Program-made: the position numbers and the translations under genes
Notes under the pieces: generated by a model
Seen by the model: only the letters and a program-made list of their open reading frames with translations
Database searches by the model: none
Told to the model about the DNA's origin: nothing
Assembly (NCBI GenBank): GCA_934140005.1
Contig: CAKPBB010000026.1
Coordinates: 1 to 22,488 of the forward strand
Direction: 5' to 3'
Length of the DNA stretch: 22,488 bases
From: an uncultured Clostridia bacterium
GTDB taxonomy: Bacteria > Bacillota > Clostridia > TANB77 > CAG-508
Part shown: positions 7,441 through 14,341 of the stretch, in pieces
How positions within the stretch are numbered: position 1 is the first letter of the stretch
Layout: the number at the start of each line of letters is the position of its first letter

Positions 7441-8622
7441 TTAATTTGCAATTTTTTGAGTTATCATAGGTGTGTCTTCTGTTATTTTTTCAAAAGTATA
7501 ACCATTTTCTTTTCCAAAACGAATTATATCTCTTAATGCTTCTAAAGTCTTTTTATTTCCACTAAAATCATGCATTAGAACCATATTTATCCTATCTTTT
7601 TTAAATCCCTTTGTAACATTCTCATAAACAGCTTCTCTTGTTTTTACATCTCCTGAATCTCCTGAAGCAACATTCCAATCATAATATTTATAGCCTCTTT
7701 CTAGCATTGCAGAAGATAATGCTGTCATTATTCCTTTATTAAATCTACTTACTGTATTTGAACTTCCACCTGGAAATCTCATAATTTTTGTATCTACTCC
7801 AGTTGTTTCTTTTATTTTTTGATTTAAATTTGTAAAATTACTTATTCCCTCTTCTAAAGATTTATATATTTCTTTGTACTTATGAGATACACCATGAAGA
7901 CCTATAGCATGTCCTTCTTCTATTTCTCTTTTTACTAATTCTTCTCTTTTACTACCAACACTATAGTCTAATACAAAAAAGGTTGCTTTTACATTTTCTT
8001 CTTTAAGAATATCTAGTATTTTAGGTGTTATATCAGTACTTGGTCCATCATCAAAAGTCAAATATATAACATTTTTATTTTCTTCTATGTTTTCTATAAT
8101 AGTTCTTTCTGCTGATGCACTATTTCCAGAAGAATCTTTTACTGTATAAATTAATTTATATTTATGTTCTGCTAAATTTTCTCTTCTAATTTCAACATTT
8201 TGAGTAATATCTCCATCATAATTGTCTACCGCTTTATAACCAGGTTCTTCATATTGTTTATTAATCATTACACTAATATTAGTAGCTCCTGTAAGTTCAA
8301 TAGTTGGTGGTGTATCATCAACTACTAAAACTCTTCTAATAGCATACACTTTATCTTTTATTAAATAATTTACTTCATATTCCCCAACTTTAGTTATATC
8401 TACATTACCTTTCACTTCAATAAGTGATGTAACATCTCTATTATTTTTAGTAGCAGTTGCACCCATTTCTTGATATAAATTTCCATACTCAACTGTAACA
8501 CTACTATCACCATTCAAACTAACAACTGGCTCTCTCGTAGCATAATATATTATAAAACCAGCCATAATTGCTATAATTGAAATAATTAGCCCTATTAATA
8601 CTTTATTACCATTTGTATTCAT
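7441..8622 (-). CDS. Membrane-anchored polysaccharide deacetylase (NodB) with two Ig-like domains
   Basis: This 393-residue protein has an N-terminal membrane helix (about 8-27) and an extracellular remainder. Two bacterial Ig-like (DUF5011-type) domains follow, about 33-102 and 105-178, each with the VxDxxPPxI / DxSGN style. The C-terminal NodB domain shows all five usual motifs: TFDDGP at 189-194, His243/His247 (LHGVSH), RFPGG at 282-286, DWNVASGD at 315-322, and LMHD at 349-352. Such enzymes remove acetyl groups from peptidoglycan or other wall sugars. AGGAG precedes the ATG. The gene upstream encodes a DUF3298-like protein, a domain fused to NodB in Bacillus PdaC. The exact wall substrate is not decidable. 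Confidence 0.93.
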   Translation of the reverse strand: MNTNGNKVLIGLIISIIAIMAGFIIYYATREPVVSLNGDSSVTVEYGNLYQEMGATATKNNRDVTSLIEVKGNVDITKVGEYEVNYLIKDKVYAIRRVLVVDDTPPTIELTGATNISVMINKQYEEPGYKAVDNYDGDITQNVEIRRENLAEHKYKLIYTVKDSSGNSASAERTIIENIEENKNVIYLTFDDGPSTDITPKILDILKEENVKATFFVLDYSVGSKREELVKREIEEGHAIGLHGVSHKYKEIYKSLEEGISNFTNLNQKIKETTGVDTKIMRFPGGSSNTVSRFNKGIMTALSSAMLERGYKYYDWNVASGDSGDVKTREAVYENVTKGFKKDRINMVLMHDFSGNKKTLEALRDIIRFGKENGYTFEKITEDTPMITQKIAN

Positions 8623-8718
8623 TTAATCTATCTCCTATTTTATTACATTTTTTGCCATACTTAATTATTATATACTAGTTTTTTATTTATTAAAAGAGTT
8701 TTTAATAATAATTAAGAT

Positions 8719-9483
8719 TTAATCGTTTTTTACTATTTCAAATTCTGGTCTTTCCATATATCCAGGTGCAATACTATATTTTTCAAAAATTATTACTACA
8801 TTTTCAAATTCATTTATATAAAAACTTTCATTTTCAGATATACCTTGAAAATAGTTATCTTCGCCAATTCCTAGCATATCATTTTTATGAAAAAATTTGA
8901 CATTTGTATTTTCTTCTTCTCTATTCAATATTTCTGATTCAATTTTCTCATTTATTATTTTTTTATAATCGTTTCCAAATAAATCTTTCAGTTTAATTTC
9001 TTTATTTTCCTTTAAATTATAATTAAAAGTATGAATTTCTGTATTAGTACTGTTTATTCCTTCTTCTTTAATTAGTATAAATGATAATATTTCATCAGAT
9101 GCATATTTTATATCATAGTCTATTCTAGTATATTCTTTACCATATATTGTTCCACTTAAACTGCTTTGCATATTCTCTTGAATTTTTTCATTTATTTCTC
9201 TTTTTTCCTTTTCTGATGAATTTAATAATTCAGCTATTTGCTCTGTAATTATTTTATTAATATTTTCTTGAACATTATTATCTTGTATTTTATATTTTCT
9301 TGGAAATTTTGTATTTTGACTTGTTGTTTCAACTTCTTCATAGAATTTTCTGAAATTTATTGTTTTTGTTAGAATATTTAAAATTGGAATATTTTGGGTA
9401 AATTCAAAAAAAGGCTTATTTATATTTGTGAAAAAAAACACTAATATTAAAACTATACCTATAGTTAATAATAACTTTTTCAT
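8719..9483 (-). CDS. Membrane-anchored DUF3298-like protein
   Basis: A 254-residue protein starting with a signal-anchor (MKKLLLTIGIVLILVFFF, about residues 3-19). The C-terminal part (about 155-250) has the pattern of DUF3298 domains: THTFNYNLKENKEIKLKDLFGND-like text, a helical stretch, FYINEFENVVIIFEKYSIAPGYMERPEF at the end, with the family's hydrophobic strand and Pro-Gly turn. In Bacillus this domain occurs in RsiV and in PdaC, where it sits before a NodB deacetylase; here a NodB gene lies directly downstream. No strong ribosome site adjoins the ATG; an AAAGGA lies about 55 bases upstream beyond a 15-bp hairpin. It may be cotranscribed with clpC, 79 bases upstream. Confidence 0.8.
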   Translation of the reverse strand: MKKLLLTIGIVLILVFFFTNINKPFFEFTQNIPILNILTKTINFRKFYEEVETTSQNTKFPRKYKIQDNNVQENINKIITEQIAELLNSSEKEKREINEKIQENMQSSLSGTIYGKEYTRIDYDIKYASDEILSFILIKEEGINSTNTEIHTFNYNLKENKEIKLKDLFGNDYKKIINEKIESEILNREEENTNVKFFHKNDMLGIGEDNYFQGISENESFYINEFENVVIIFEKYSIAPGYMERPEFEIVKND

Positions 9484-9498
9484 ATGATTTAATATAAT

Positions 9499-9533
9499 GA
9501 TTTATAGGTTTAGTTTTACTAAGCCTATAAATC
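9499..9533. repeat. 15-bp inverted repeat between clpC and the DUF3298-like gene
   Basis: GATTTATAGGTTTAG (9499-9513), five bases, CTAAGCCTATAAATC (9519-9533): 14 of 15 pairs plus one G-T. There is no T-run after it on either strand, so it is not a standard terminator. On the minus-strand transcript it separates GGAAAGGA from the start codon at 9483. Confidence 0.75.
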
Positions 9534-9562
9534 GCTATCCTTTCCTAATATATCTACAAATA

Positions 9563-12010
9563 TTAACAAATTATAATTGTATCACCTTTTGCAGATAATA
9601 AAACTTTCTTTTTAGGTTTAATCTCATTATTCAAAATTCCTTCAGCTATTTTGTCTTCTATTAAATTTTGAATTGCTCTTCTTAAAGGTCTTGCTCCATA
9701 ATTTAAATCAGTACCTTCTTTTGCTATTAATTCTTTAGCACTTTCATCAACTTCAAATTTAATATTTTGATTTAACATACGATTTTGAACTGTTTTTAAC
9801 ATATTATCTATAATCTTTTCTACATCTTCTTTAGATAATTTATGAAATACTATAACTTCATCAATACGATTTAAAAATTCAGGTTTGAATTCTTTTTTTA
9901 CTTCTTGCATAACATCTTTTTTCATTGTATCATTTTCTACTTTTAATTTTTCGTCTTCTTTACTTAAAACACTAGAAAATCCTAATGTCTTCTTATCTGT
10001 AATTAATCTAGCACCTACATTTGAAGTCATAATAATTACAGTATTTTTAAAGCTTACAGTTCTTCCTTGATTATCTGTTAATCTACCGTCATCTAATATT
10101 TGTAATAATAAGTTCATAACATCTGGATGAGCTTTTTCAATTTCATCAAATAATACAACTGAATATGGTTTTCTACGAATTTTTTCAGTCAAACCTCCTG
10201 CTTCATCATATCCAACATATCCTGGAGGTGAACCAATCAATTTGGATACAGAATGTCCTTCCATAAACTCAGACATATCTATACGAATAAGTGCATTTTC
10301 ATCACCAAATAAACATTCAGCTAAAGCTTTTGTTAATTCAGTTTTTCCAACACCAGTTGGTCCTAAAAATAAAAATGAACCAATTGGTCTATTAGGATCT
10401 TTTAATCCTACTCTACTTCTTCTTATAGCTTTAGCAACTGCACTTACAGCTTCTTCTTGTCCTACAACTCTCTTGTGTAGTTCTTTTTCTAGATTCTTTA
10501 GTCTTTCTGTTTCAGTTTCTGTAATTTTGCTTGTATCTATTCCAGTCCATCTTGATACAATCCTTGCAATTTCTTCTTTTCCTATGTTTACTATATTTTT
10601 ATTATTTTTTTCCTTCCACTTAGAATTTTCCTTTTCTAACTCTTCTTTTAATTTTCTTTCTTCATCTCTTAATTTAGCTGCTTTTTCAAAATCTTGAACA
10701 TTAATAGCTTCTTCTTTTTCCATGCTTGTTTTCTGTACTTTTTCTTCTAATTTTTTTATTTCTTCTGGTTCAATATAAGTTTCTAATCTAGCTTTTGCAG
10801 AAGCTTCATCTATTAAATCAATTGCCTTGTCTGGTAAAAATCTGTCATTTATATATCTGCTTGATAATTCGACAGCACTGTCAATTGCCTCGTCAGTGAT
10901 TTTTACATTATGATGTGCTTCATATTTATCTCTTAATCCCTTTAAAATTTTTTTACAATCTTCTAATGATGGTTCATTAACTATTATTGGTTGAAATCTT
11001 CTTTCAAGTGCTGAATCTTTCTCTATATATTTTCTATATTCATTTAAAGTTGTTGCTCCTACTACTTGAATCTCGCCTCTTGCTAATAAAGGTTTCAATA
11101 TATTAGCTGCATCAATAGCACCTTCTGCTGCACCAGCCCCAACTATTGTATGAATTTCATCAATAAATAAGATTACATCTTTTGCTTTTTTTACTTCATT
11201 TAAGCATTTCTTTATTCTCTCTTCAAAATCTCCTCTATATTTTGAACCAGCTACCATTGAACTAATATCTAATGTCACTACTCTTTTATTTTTCAAAATT
11301 TCTGGTACTGCACCACTAACTATTTTTTGTGCTAATCCTTCGATTACAGCTGTTTTTCCAACACCTGGCTCACCAATTAAGCAAGGATTGTTCTTAGTTC
11401 TTCTTGATAAAATTTCTATTACTCTTTCAGTTTCCGTTTTTCTACCAATTACTGGATCTAATAGACCTTCAACTGCTTGTTTTGTTAAATCAGTACCATA
11501 TTGATTTAACGTTTGAGTTGAATTAAAGCTATTTTTTTCTTGTTTAGCATCCTTATTGTCATTAGTACAATTCTCAAAGTCATTTAAAACTTCTTCAATA
11601 TCTGAATAAAGTTCTTCTGTTCGAACATTTAAGTCCATTAAAATTCTAACAGCTACACTATCTCCTTCTTTCATAATTCCAATTAATAAATGTTCTGTTC
11701 CAATATAATCAGAGCCCAATCTTTTTGCTTCTAAATATGCATTTTCTATAATTTTCTTTGTTCTTGGAGTAAAACCTAAAATAATATTTTGTCCACTTGT
11801 ATTTACACCAATCAAATCTTCTATTTTTTCTATTACTCTTTCTGGTGTAATATCTTGTTTTTCTAATACTTTGCTTGCTAATCCACTTTCCTCGCAAGAT
11901 AAACCATATAAGATATGTTCTGTTCCTATATAATTATGCCCTAATTCCATTGCAAGTTCATTTGCAATTTCTAAAACCTTTTCTCCACTCCTCGTGAATT
12001 TATATGTCAT
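9563..12010 (-). CDS. clpC: ATP-dependent unfoldase ClpC
   Basis: This 815-residue AAA+ protein unfolds damaged or tagged proteins and feeds them to the ClpP protease. Domains in order: two Clp-N repeats (about 1-145); first AAA with Walker A GEPGVGKT (213-220) and Walker B VILFIDE (279-285); a middle coiled coil with a UVR-type motif (about 433-461); second AAA with GPTGVGKT (550-557) and VVLFDE (618-623); and an LGF tripeptide (676-678) in the ClpP-docking loop. The Clp-N positions that bind phosphoarginine in Bacillus, as I recall them, are kept (Thr6, Glu31, Thr81, Glu106). I chose ATG at 12010, 7 bases after AAAGGAGAG; an upstream TTG is too close to that site. It is the last gene of mcsA-mcsB-clpC. 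Confidence 0.97.
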   Translation of the reverse strand: MTYKFTRSGEKVLEIANELAMELGHNYIGTEHILYGLSCEESGLASKVLEKQDITPERVIEKIEDLIGVNTSGQNIILGFTPRTKKIIENAYLEAKRLGSDYIGTEHLLIGIMKEGDSVAVRILMDLNVRTEELYSDIEEVLNDFENCTNDNKDAKQEKNSFNSTQTLNQYGTDLTKQAVEGLLDPVIGRKTETERVIEILSRRTKNNPCLIGEPGVGKTAVIEGLAQKIVSGAVPEILKNKRVVTLDISSMVAGSKYRGDFEERIKKCLNEVKKAKDVILFIDEIHTIVGAGAAEGAIDAANILKPLLARGEIQVVGATTLNEYRKYIEKDSALERRFQPIIVNEPSLEDCKKILKGLRDKYEAHHNVKITDEAIDSAVELSSRYINDRFLPDKAIDLIDEASAKARLETYIEPEEIKKLEEKVQKTSMEKEEAINVQDFEKAAKLRDEERKLKEELEKENSKWKEKNNKNIVNIGKEEIARIVSRWTGIDTSKITETETERLKNLEKELHKRVVGQEEAVSAVAKAIRRSRVGLKDPNRPIGSFLFLGPTGVGKTELTKALAECLFGDENALIRIDMSEFMEGHSVSKLIGSPPGYVGYDEAGGLTEKIRRKPYSVVLFDEIEKAHPDVMNLLLQILDDGRLTDNQGRTVSFKNTVIIMTSNVGARLITDKKTLGFSSVLSKEDEKLKVENDTMKKDVMQEVKKEFKPEFLNRIDEVIVFHKLSKEDVEKIIDNMLKTVQNRMLNQNIKFEVDESAKELIAKEGTDLNYGARPLRRAIQNLIEDKIAEGILNNEIKPKKKVLLSAKGDTIIIC

Positions 12011-12039
12011 AAGCAATCTCTCCTTTCTCTTTTGAGATT

Positions 12040-13056
12040 TTATTTTTCATTAATAATATTTTGTAATACTTTTGCTCTCTCTTCTTGCATTTCATCTTTT
12101 GTAAGTGTTTTGCCTACAATTTTTTGTAAATTAGTAGGTTTTACATATAACATCATTTTCTTTATTTTTATGTCTGTTAATTCTTGAAGTATACCTAAGT
12201 CTACACCAAGTTTAACTTCTGAAATTAATTGATTTGCCTCTTCTAAATTCATTCTTTTTGCATATACTAGAATTCCAAAACTTCTATAAATTACATCTTC
12301 TAAACTTTTATTATTTTTTGCAAGAAATTTTCTTGCGACTCTTTCTTGTTCTACTATTTTTTCAATAATTAATTTTAAATTTTCTATAGTATCTTTTTCT
12401 GAAATTCCTAAAGTTTGTCTATTTGAAATTTGATAAACATCAGTATTCTGTTTGCTATATTCTCCGTATTCATTTCTTATATTCATTCCAAATTTTTCAA
12501 CTATATCCAATATTTTTTGTAAATTTCCTGTTTTCTTTAAACCTGGTAAATGAACTAATACAGATACTTGCATACCAATTCCAACATTTATTAAATCACT
12601 TGTTAAATATCCAAATCTTTTATCAAACGCAATCTTTTCTTCTTCATTTATTTTATTGTCCAATTCAGTGATAAGATTAAAACAATTATCTAGCTCTAAA
12701 CCACTACTAAATACCTGTATTTCAATATGGTCTTTTTCGTTTACTTTTACACATATGTTTTCTTCATCATTAATACATATTGCTTCTACATCACTACTGT
12801 TTGCAATAAAATCTTGATTGACTAAATTTTTCTCTACCAAGCTTTGCCTCGTTAAAATGTCCATGTCTTTTAGTTTTAAATACTTAAGCCCATAATTTAT
12901 CTTTCCAAATAATTTCTTAGCTCTATTTTGTACATCTAATAAATCTTTTTCAGAAGCTTTCTCCATAAACGGTTCATCTGCAAAATTTCTATTTATCTCT
13001 ATTTTGGTAGATAATACAACATCATTTTCCTTTCCGGGTTCACAATACCAATTCAT
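12040..13056 (-). CDS. mcsB: McsB-like protein (guanido phosphotransferase family) with degenerate active site
   Basis: Length (338), position between mcsA and clpC, and many matching segments (VNEKDHIEIQ, FGYLTS, SVLVHLPGL, YQISNRQTLG, VIYRSFGIL, VKLGVDLGIL) identify McsB, in Bacillus the protein arginine kinase that marks damaged proteins for ClpCP. Yet signature positions differ from what I know of active McsB: SSRIRLARN reads STKIEINRN (16-24), NEEDHIRIQ reads NEKDHIEIQ (106-114), TSCPTNVGTG reads TSDLINVGIG (152-161), RGxYGEGSE reads RNEYGEYSK (194-202), and the C-terminal RDxRR phosphoarginine site reads KDEMQEER. Nucleotide-binding arginines and the active-site Cys are gone, so it is probably not an active kinase and may be a scaffold or adaptor. 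The stop of mcsA shares one base with its start region; it lies 29 bases before clpC. Confidence 0.9.
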   Translation of the reverse strand: MNWYCEPGKENDVVLSTKIEINRNFADEPFMEKASEKDLLDVQNRAKKLFGKINYGLKYLKLKDMDILTRQSLVEKNLVNQDFIANSSDVEAICINDEENICVKVNEKDHIEIQVFSSGLELDNCFNLITELDNKINEEEKIAFDKRFGYLTSDLINVGIGMQVSVLVHLPGLKKTGNLQKILDIVEKFGMNIRNEYGEYSKQNTDVYQISNRQTLGISEKDTIENLKLIIEKIVEQERVARKFLAKNNKSLEDVIYRSFGILVYAKRMNLEEANQLISEVKLGVDLGILQELTDIKIKKMMLYVKPTNLQKIVGKTLTKDEMQEERAKVLQNIINEK

Positions 13057-13601
13057 TATTTATTTCCCCCTTCTTTATTTAGTTCATTTTTTTCTTCTTT
13101 AATTGCTTTTATCTTATCTCTAAATTTAGCAGCTTCTTCATAATTTTCATCTTTAATACATTTTTTTAGCTTCTCTTCCAAGATTGTTATTTGGTCCTCA
13201 CCTTTATTTTCTTCTTTCAAACTTAATTTTCCAATTGTAGTATCTCTGTTAGAATCTCCTAAATATTCTGTACCTCCTTGAAGCCTTTTTAATATAGGAA
13301 TTAACTTTTTTTCAAAAGTTTTATAACAATTTGCACATCCCATTTTTCCTGTATTTAAAAATTCATCAAAACTTGTTTTACAGTTTTCACATACTAATTT
13401 CTTTTCAGTGTTTAATAATGGAATATTGTAATCTCCAAATATTTCTCCAAAAAAGTTTGATAAATCAATTGGCATATTAAAATCATCTACACCTAATTCA
13501 CTACCACATTTTGAGCATAGATGTAATTCTTGTCTGTTTCCATTTATTATTTGTATATATTGAACTGTAGCTTCTCTTCTTCCACAATACTCGCATAACA
13601 T
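13056..13601 (-). CDS. mcsA: McsA, zinc-finger adaptor of the McsB/ClpC system
   Basis: A 181-residue protein with two pairs of CxxC motifs near the N-terminus (LCEYC, LCSKC) and two more in the middle (VCENC, GCANC), followed by a UVR-type helical motif near the C-terminus (about 140-170). This is the McsA layout; McsA binds and activates McsB and binds metals in Bacillus. I chose ATG at 13601, preceded by GGAG at nine bases; it gives MLCEYCG as in family members, and longer readings run into the promoter. The gene overlaps mcsB by one base. ctsR, which precedes mcsA in many Firmicutes, is absent; the space upstream instead holds heat-shock type operator sequences. Confidence 0.93.
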   Translation of the reverse strand: MLCEYCGRREATVQYIQIINGNRQELHLCSKCGSELGVDDFNMPIDLSNFFGEIFGDYNIPLLNTEKKLVCENCKTSFDEFLNTGKMGCANCYKTFEKKLIPILKRLQGGTEYLGDSNRDTTIGKLSLKEENKGEDQITILEEKLKKCIKDENYEEAAKFRDKIKAIKEEKNELNKEGGNK

Positions 13602-13648
13602 ATATATCAACTCCATTCTATATATTATTTTACCTTTACAATATATAT

Positions 13649-13677
13649 AATATACTCCAAAAATAAAAAACATTCAA
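13649..13677 (-). promoter_or_regulatory. Promoter of mcsA-mcsB-clpC (proximal)
   Basis: On the minus strand: TTGAAT (13677-13672), 17 bases, TATATT (13654-13649), giving a leader of about 40 bases before the mcsA start at 13601. The -35 overlaps an inverted repeat. It is close to sigma-A consensus. Confidence 0.55.
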
Positions 13678-13697
13678 ATCTTAAATTCGAATGTTTT
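13666..13697 (-). terminator. Inverted repeat with T-run, likely terminator upstream of mcsA
   Basis: Stem 13666-13679 with 13684-13697, 13 of 14 pairs, 4-base loop. On minus it is followed by TTTTTTATTTTT, fitting an intrinsic terminator for the small anchored-protein gene ending at 13777. It overlaps the proximal mcsA -35, so an operator or attenuator role is also possible. Confidence 0.55.
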
Positions 13698-13705
13698 TGC
13701 TATTT

Positions 13706-13722
13706 TTAGACCATTTCAAACC
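13706..13722 (-). promoter_or_regulatory. CtsR-like tandem heptamer upstream of mcsA
   Basis: The minus strand reads GGTTTGA AAT GGTCTAA. The CtsR operator consensus is RGTCAAA NAN RGTCAAA; here 10 of 14 positions match and the spacer fits NAN. It lies 5 bases from the CIRCE-like element and 105 bases from the mcsA start. One half is weak, so binding is not certain. Confidence 0.4.
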
Positions 13723-13726
13723 ATTT

Positions 13727-13753
13727 TTAGCACTCTATATATTAGTTTGCTAA
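13727..13753. promoter_or_regulatory. CIRCE-like HrcA operator upstream of mcsA
   Basis: TTAGCACTC (13727-13735), exactly nine bases, GTTTGCTAA (13745-13753). The CIRCE consensus is TTAGCACTC-N9-GAGTGCTAA: one arm is perfect and the other matches 7 of 9. It lies in the gap between the end of the upstream gene and mcsA. A TATAAT on minus (13783-13788) would place it at about +23 to +49, the usual CIRCE position. Confidence 0.75.
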
Positions 13754-13776
13754 AAATTTAATAGTTTCTTTTATTA

Positions 13777-14241
13777 TTACATATTATACTCATTTTTTAT
13801 TTTTTGTTTCATTAAATTATATTTTTTTAAGAAAACTCTACCACGATTTACAGTTATCATATCAAAAATCAAACTGTATTTCTCATCTTCTAACGAATAA
13901 ATCACCTTTGCTTTCAATTTATTATTGTTATATTTTATGATTTTCACATCATCTGCAATTTGATTTCTAAAAGGATCAATTCGTTCATCTTTTTGTACTT
14001 TATCCTTTATTTGATTTGTGTATCTATTGCTATTTTGATTATTAATTAATCTATCTGCAATTTTTTCAATTTCAATTTTTAGTTCATCTCCATTTTTATT
14101 TGGATAATCACTTTCATAACTTTTAATATTTTTTTCTTCAAATTCACTTCCTAATGAACTATATTTTCCACTAGAATACTGATATAATATAAAAGAAAAG
14201 ACTATCAAAAAAGCTATGCTTATTATAACTAATAAACTCAT
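13777..14241 (-). CDS. Small signal-anchored protein, function unknown
   Basis: A 154-residue protein with an N-terminal membrane helix (about residues 2-20, MSLLVIISIAFLIVFSFILY) and an outside domain of about 120 residues, charged and mixed alpha/beta, ending in a basic tail. I do not recognise the family. The frame stays open upstream to 14301, but a near-perfect promoter (TTGTTA-N17-TATAAT, complement of 14273-14301) lies inside that stretch, so translation must begin downstream; ATG at 14241 follows AGAGGAAG. It is 100 bases downstream of the sensor kinase but has its own promoter and a palindrome in front. Its product may be an output or accessory protein of that two-component system; this is inference from position only. 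Confidence 0.68.
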   Translation of the reverse strand: MSLLVIISIAFLIVFSFILYQYSSGKYSSLGSEFEEKNIKSYESDYPNKNGDELKIEIEKIADRLINNQNSNRYTNQIKDKVQKDERIDPFRNQIADDVKIIKYNNNKLKAKVIYSLEDEKYSLIFDMITVNRGRVFLKKYNLMKQKIKNEYNM

Positions 14242-14272
14242 ATTTCTTCCTCTTCTGTTATCTTGTTCTTTT

Positions 14273-14301
14273 ATTATAACAAAAGTATATTTTTTTAACA
14301 A
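14273..14301 (-). promoter_or_regulatory. Sigma-A promoter for the small signal-anchored protein gene
   Basis: On minus: TTGTTA (14301-14296), 17 bases, TATAAT (14278-14273) preceded by TGT. The predicted transcript start, near 14266, lies 25 bases before the chosen ATG at 14241. Confidence 0.72.
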
Positions 14302-14307
14302 TATATG

Positions 14308-14321
14308 TTACAAATTTGTAA
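14308..14321. promoter_or_regulatory. Palindrome just upstream of the -35, possible operator
   Basis: TTACAAATTTGTAA is a perfect 14-base palindrome, extending by three more pairs after one mismatch. It lies 6 bases upstream of the -35 of the promoter at 14273-14301, where an activator would bind. The regulator is unknown; the two-component response regulator next door is a candidate only by position. Confidence 0.4.
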
Positions 14322-14341
14322 TATAAGTTAATACTAAAAAT

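Noticed and set aside
8687..8708. Inverted repeat TTATTAAAA-GAGT-TTTTAATAA between the DUF3298-like and deacetylase genes
   Set aside because: It is made only of A and T in the arms with no T-run on minus; such repeats are common by chance at this base composition.
10242..10697. Long plus-strand open frame opposite clpC (151 codons)
   Set aside because: It is a shadow of the clpC coding strand: low-complexity Ser/Leu/Phe-rich text, no ribosome site, and the ClpC protein in the other strand is fully conserved.
9563..13601. A frameshifted or hidden ctsR inside or next to the clpC operon
   Set aside because: The gaps between mcsA, mcsB and clpC are 30 bases or less, and the 175 bases upstream of mcsA hold only promoter, hairpin and operator sequences.
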